The notes under the pieces: model-generated
The model's input: only the letters and a program-made list of their open reading frames with translations
Told to the model about the DNA's origin: nothing
The model's database searches: none
Origin: Faecalibacterium sp. UBA1771
Lineage (GTDB): Bacteria; Bacillota; Clostridia; Oscillospirales; Ruminococcaceae
Assembly: GCA_002315315.1 (NCBI GenBank)
Contig: DCGT01000023.1
Span: 1-16,480, forward strand
Direction: 5' to 3'
DNA length: 16,480 nt
Position numbers and translations under genes: made by a program
Shown: in pieces, positions 14,480 to 16,480 of the stretch
How the letters are laid out: every line of letters begins with the position of its first letter
Numbering within the stretch: position 1 is the stretch's first letter

Positions 14480-15243
14480 TTGTTCCCGGTCTCCTTTACA
14501 AGTGTTGAGATAATGTCATCAAGTGTTTTTTCGTACTCCTCGTAGGAATCCAGCTCCTCCTGCAGTGAAGCTTTTTTCTCTGCGGTCTCATCTTTATCCT
14601 CCAATATAAATTTCAGCGTATACGGGTCTGTATGAATTATCATTTCTATCTCACGTTCTGTTTCCTTGATTTTCTCCTCCAAATCGGGTATTTCTACCTC
14701 CTGTACTCCTTCTCCGAGCCGCTCAAGAGCACTGACTGCAATAACCTCAAGCTCCGAAATCCCCTTTAAGTCGTTGCAGTTGTACGAGACAACTATTCTG
14801 TTCCACAAATCGGAAAGCTGCTCTGATTTCTCGGTACGGGGGTTAATATCGGGGTGCAGAAGTTTGACAAGCCGCCGATATATTTTGCGGATTTTAAGCA
14901 TCTGAGATTCGCTTAATTCCCCGATTTCCTCTGAGTTTTTTCGCTCCTCAACCATTTTCTCAAGCTGATTTTCATATTCCGTCATCTCAGCCGCGATAAA
15001 CGCCTGTAATTCATCGTAATTGACCGTTACTCCGTGATTTTTTGCCGTCTGTAAAAAAGATATGGTCTTTTTCTTTTTGATACAGTCGATTTTTTTCTCG
15101 AAAACCTTGAGAATAAGCTCTCCGAATTCGCGCACATACGCCCTTTGATATTGAAACGCTTCCTTTTTGAACCTGTCTCTTTTAAGTATAAGCTCCTCAT
15201 AATAACTGTAGGAAGCATTTTTTACCTTAACGATTCCTTCCAT
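14464..15243 (-). CDS. J-domain-like coiled-coil protein
   Basis: The product is a soluble protein of 259 residues. A core at residues about 110-160 looks like a J domain: LSESQMLKIRKIYRRLVKLLHPDINPRTEKSEQLSDLWNRI, with the HPD tripeptide at 130-132 that triggers Hsp70 ATPase activity, a basic helix before it and a helix III-like stretch after it. The flanks (about 15-105 and 180-250) are highly charged Lys/Glu/Leu helices that look like coiled coils, for example DLEEKIKETEREIEM and SLQEELDSYEEYEKTLDD. No Gly/Phe region, zinc finger or substrate-binding domain of a true DnaJ is present, so it is a class C-like protein. Its ATG overlaps the stop of the upstream TPR-like gene as TAATG, which implies translational coupling. 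No Hsp70 (dnaK) gene lies in the window. The J-domain call rests on the HPD context and is fairly firm; the function is unknown. Confidence 0.78.
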   Translation of the reverse strand: MEGIVKVKNASYSYYEELILKRDRFKKEAFQYQRAYVREFGELILKVFEKKIDCIKKKKTISFLQTAKNHGVTVNYDELQAFIAAEMTEYENQLEKMVEERKNSEEIGELSESQMLKIRKIYRRLVKLLHPDINPRTEKSEQLSDLWNRIVVSYNCNDLKGISELEVIAVSALERLGEGVQEVEIPDLEEKIKETEREIEMIIHTDPYTLKFILEDKDETAEKKASLQEELDSYEEYEKTLDDIISTLVKETGNKWYPN

Positions 15244-16124
15244 TATTCCGTAACCTCAAATCCCGAAAGCCTGTCGTACATCGCCGTAAGCTTTTCACCT
15301 TTAACCGATGCCTGAGCAAAAAAATCATCGCGGCTTCTGTACCATTTACCCTCAAAGCAGACTGCGATTTCACCTTCCTCATCGACGGATTCGAGCGATA
15401 AACGGCTTCTTCCGAGCATAAACGTGATTTTGTGCGGCGATTTGAGCAGATAATAGAGGTCGTAGAAGTCAAAAAACTCCCCGTCAAATTCTATCAGCTC
15501 ATAAAGGTCGTCTATCAGCCATTTCATAATATTGAGATTTCCGAAAAAGGCGTTATATCTGATTCTCTGTGCCAGCACCCTTTTGGCAGTCAAATAAAGG
15601 TTCACCGCTTCCTCCGTGCGTCCCTGTTCGGTGCGAATGGATGCAAGACGCGTGCAGATCTCGGGGATGGGGTCAAAGACATTTGTGAGTTTCTTAATCT
15701 TAATATACAGATTCTCGATAATCTCACAGTATGTATCATAGCTTTTCTCGACATAATATCCGTTTTTATACATATCCGCAACCTTGTATGCCGCAACAAG
15801 GTTTCCCTTTTCCTTCATTTTGGAAAAATATTCGAATGCTTTTTTGTAATCACGCTCTCCTGTTCTGCCGTAATACCATATATATCCGAGACATTCATAA
15901 GCTTCGTCATAATCCATTGCCGTCGCCATTTCATAGTATTTGAGCGCAAGGTCAAAATTTCTCAGTTCATAATAGTACCCACCGAGATACATCATATCGC
16001 GTGGATTATGCTCCGTCTCGATAAGAAAGCTCAACGCTTCGGTAAACATAAAAATATCGTCCTGCGTCGGCAATTTGTTTTCGTCAAATTCTCTTACGAT
16101 TCTTTTTGCTTCTTTTACCGTCAT
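15243..16124 (-). CDS. Sel1/TPR-like repeat protein
   Basis: The product is a soluble protein of 293 residues made mostly of paired helices. Residues about 41-140 contain three Sel1-like units: YLGGYYYELRNFDLALKYYEMA, CLGYIWYYGRTGERDYKKAFEYFSKM and KVADMYKNGYYVEKSYDTYCEII. Another TPR-like unit follows near 160-185 (LASIRTEQGRTEEAVNLYLTAKRV). The C-terminal 65 residues differ: FMLGRSRLSLESVDEEGEIAVCFEGKWYRS suggests a small beta domain that I cannot name. Such repeats usually form a protein-binding scaffold. No signal peptide or membrane segment is seen. A GAGGG ribosome binding site lies 8 bases before the ATG at 16124. A TATACT with a poor -35 lies near 16167-16172, so the promoter is uncertain. 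It is the first of three overlapping genes. Confidence 0.8.
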   Translation of the reverse strand: MTVKEAKRIVREFDENKLPTQDDIFMFTEALSFLIETEHNPRDMMYLGGYYYELRNFDLALKYYEMATAMDYDEAYECLGYIWYYGRTGERDYKKAFEYFSKMKEKGNLVAAYKVADMYKNGYYVEKSYDTYCEIIENLYIKIKKLTNVFDPIPEICTRLASIRTEQGRTEEAVNLYLTAKRVLAQRIRYNAFFGNLNIMKWLIDDLYELIEFDGEFFDFYDLYYLLKSPHKITFMLGRSRLSLESVDEEGEIAVCFEGKWYRSRDDFFAQASVKGEKLTAMYDRLSGFEVTE

Positions 16125-16212
16125 TTTTACAGCCCTCGAAATACATTTATTTACTTTACAAAATAAAGTATATCAAATGCACTGTCCAAAAATACGGATA
16201 ATTAAACAAAAA

Positions 16213-16236
16213 GGCACAGACTGTTAAGTCTGTGCC
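16213..16236 (-). terminator. Rho-independent terminator after the livF-like gene
   Basis: A perfect 10-base-pair stem, GGCACAGACT (16213-16222) with AGTCTGTGCC (16227-16236), has the 4-base loop GTTA. On the minus strand it is followed by TTTTTGTTTAATT. It separates the ABC transporter gene from the TPR operon. Confidence 0.93.
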
Positions 16237-16247
16237 GAGCACTAATA

Positions 16248-16480
16248 TCAGCCGCCGAGGTATGCCTTTTGAACTGCCTCGTTATGAAGCAGATTGTCGG
16301 CGGAATCGGAGAGAACGATCTTTCCGTTTTCGAGCACATATCCGCGCTGCGCTATCGACAAAGCCATGGCGGCATTCTGTTCAACGAGCAAAATCGTTGT
16401 ACCTGCATTATGCAATTCCTTGATTATATCGAAAATCTGCTCGACGAGGATGGGAGCAAGTCCCATAGAAGGCTCGTCAA
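16248..16480 (-). CDS. livF: ABC transporter ATP-binding protein, LivF-type (3' end only)
   Basis: This is the C-terminal part of an ABC ATPase that continues beyond the right edge of the window; about 77 residues are visible. It starts within the Walker B region (DEPSMGLAPILV), followed by the H-loop equivalent TTILLVEQNAAMALSIAQRGYVLENGKIV and the C-terminal NEAVQKAYLGG. The sequence DEPSMGLAP, with a Gln after Glu in LLVEQN, is typical of the LivF/LivG group that powers branched-chain amino acid (or urea or amide) uptake, and the ending AYLGG is characteristic of LivF. LivF is usually the last gene of a livKHMGF operon, which fits the hairpin terminator that follows. The transported substrate cannot be read from this fragment. 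Confidence 0.92.
   Translation of the reverse strand, partial: DEPSMGLAPILVEQIFDIIKELHNAGTTILLVEQNAAMALSIAQRGYVLENGKIVLSDSADNLLHNEAVQKAYLGG

Overview
The window reads as a low-to-mid GC Firmicute, most likely a gut-type Clostridia (Oscillospirales/Ruminococcaceae-like). This rests on strong AGGAG ribosome binding sites, sigma-A promoters in AT-rich gaps, U-tailed hairpin terminators, a large signal-peptide protein built from Listeria-Bacteroides (InlB-B/Flg_new) repeats, and a sodium-pump decarboxylase operon. The lineage is inferred from gene content and style; no rRNA or other marker is present. I found no mobile element, CRISPR array, tRNA or rRNA gene.

Layout from left to right. (1) 1-130 holds no convincing gene, only the trpS terminator. 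(2) 131-2320, minus strand: a fold-type I aminotransferase followed at once by trpS, sharing one good promoter. (3) 2519-5085, plus strand: a MoaF-like protein of unknown role on a divergent promoter, then gltX (glutamyl-tRNA synthetase), closed by a strong hairpin terminator. (4) 5266-8658, minus strand: a secreted repeat protein of about 1130 residues with nine InlB-B-like repeats, its own promoter and its own terminator. (5) 8970-10544, plus strand: a membrane protein with a DUF4190-like tail and a short repeated acidic/aromatic motif, then a flavin reductase-family protein and a terminator. (6) 10753-13774, minus strand: an operon of oadA (carboxyltransferase), a biotin carrier protein and oadB (membrane pump), together a Na+-translocating oxaloacetate decarboxylase without a gamma-subunit gene here. 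(7) 14087-16124, minus strand: a tightly overlapping trio of a Sel1/TPR-like protein, a J-domain-like coiled-coil protein and a stand-alone HIRAN-domain protein. (8) 16248-16480, minus strand: the 3' end of a LivF-type ABC transporter ATPase with its terminator.

How the genes work together. The oad genes form a coherent machine: OadA transfers the carboxyl group of oxaloacetate to the biotin carrier, and OadB decarboxylates carboxybiotin while exporting Na+. The LivF fragment implies a branched-chain amino acid (or related) uptake system to the right of the window. The most interesting part is the TPR/J-domain/HIRAN operon. It joins a protein-interaction scaffold, an Hsp70-cochaperone-like protein and a DNA-binding type domain with no helicase or nuclease attached, and its function is not evident from sequence.
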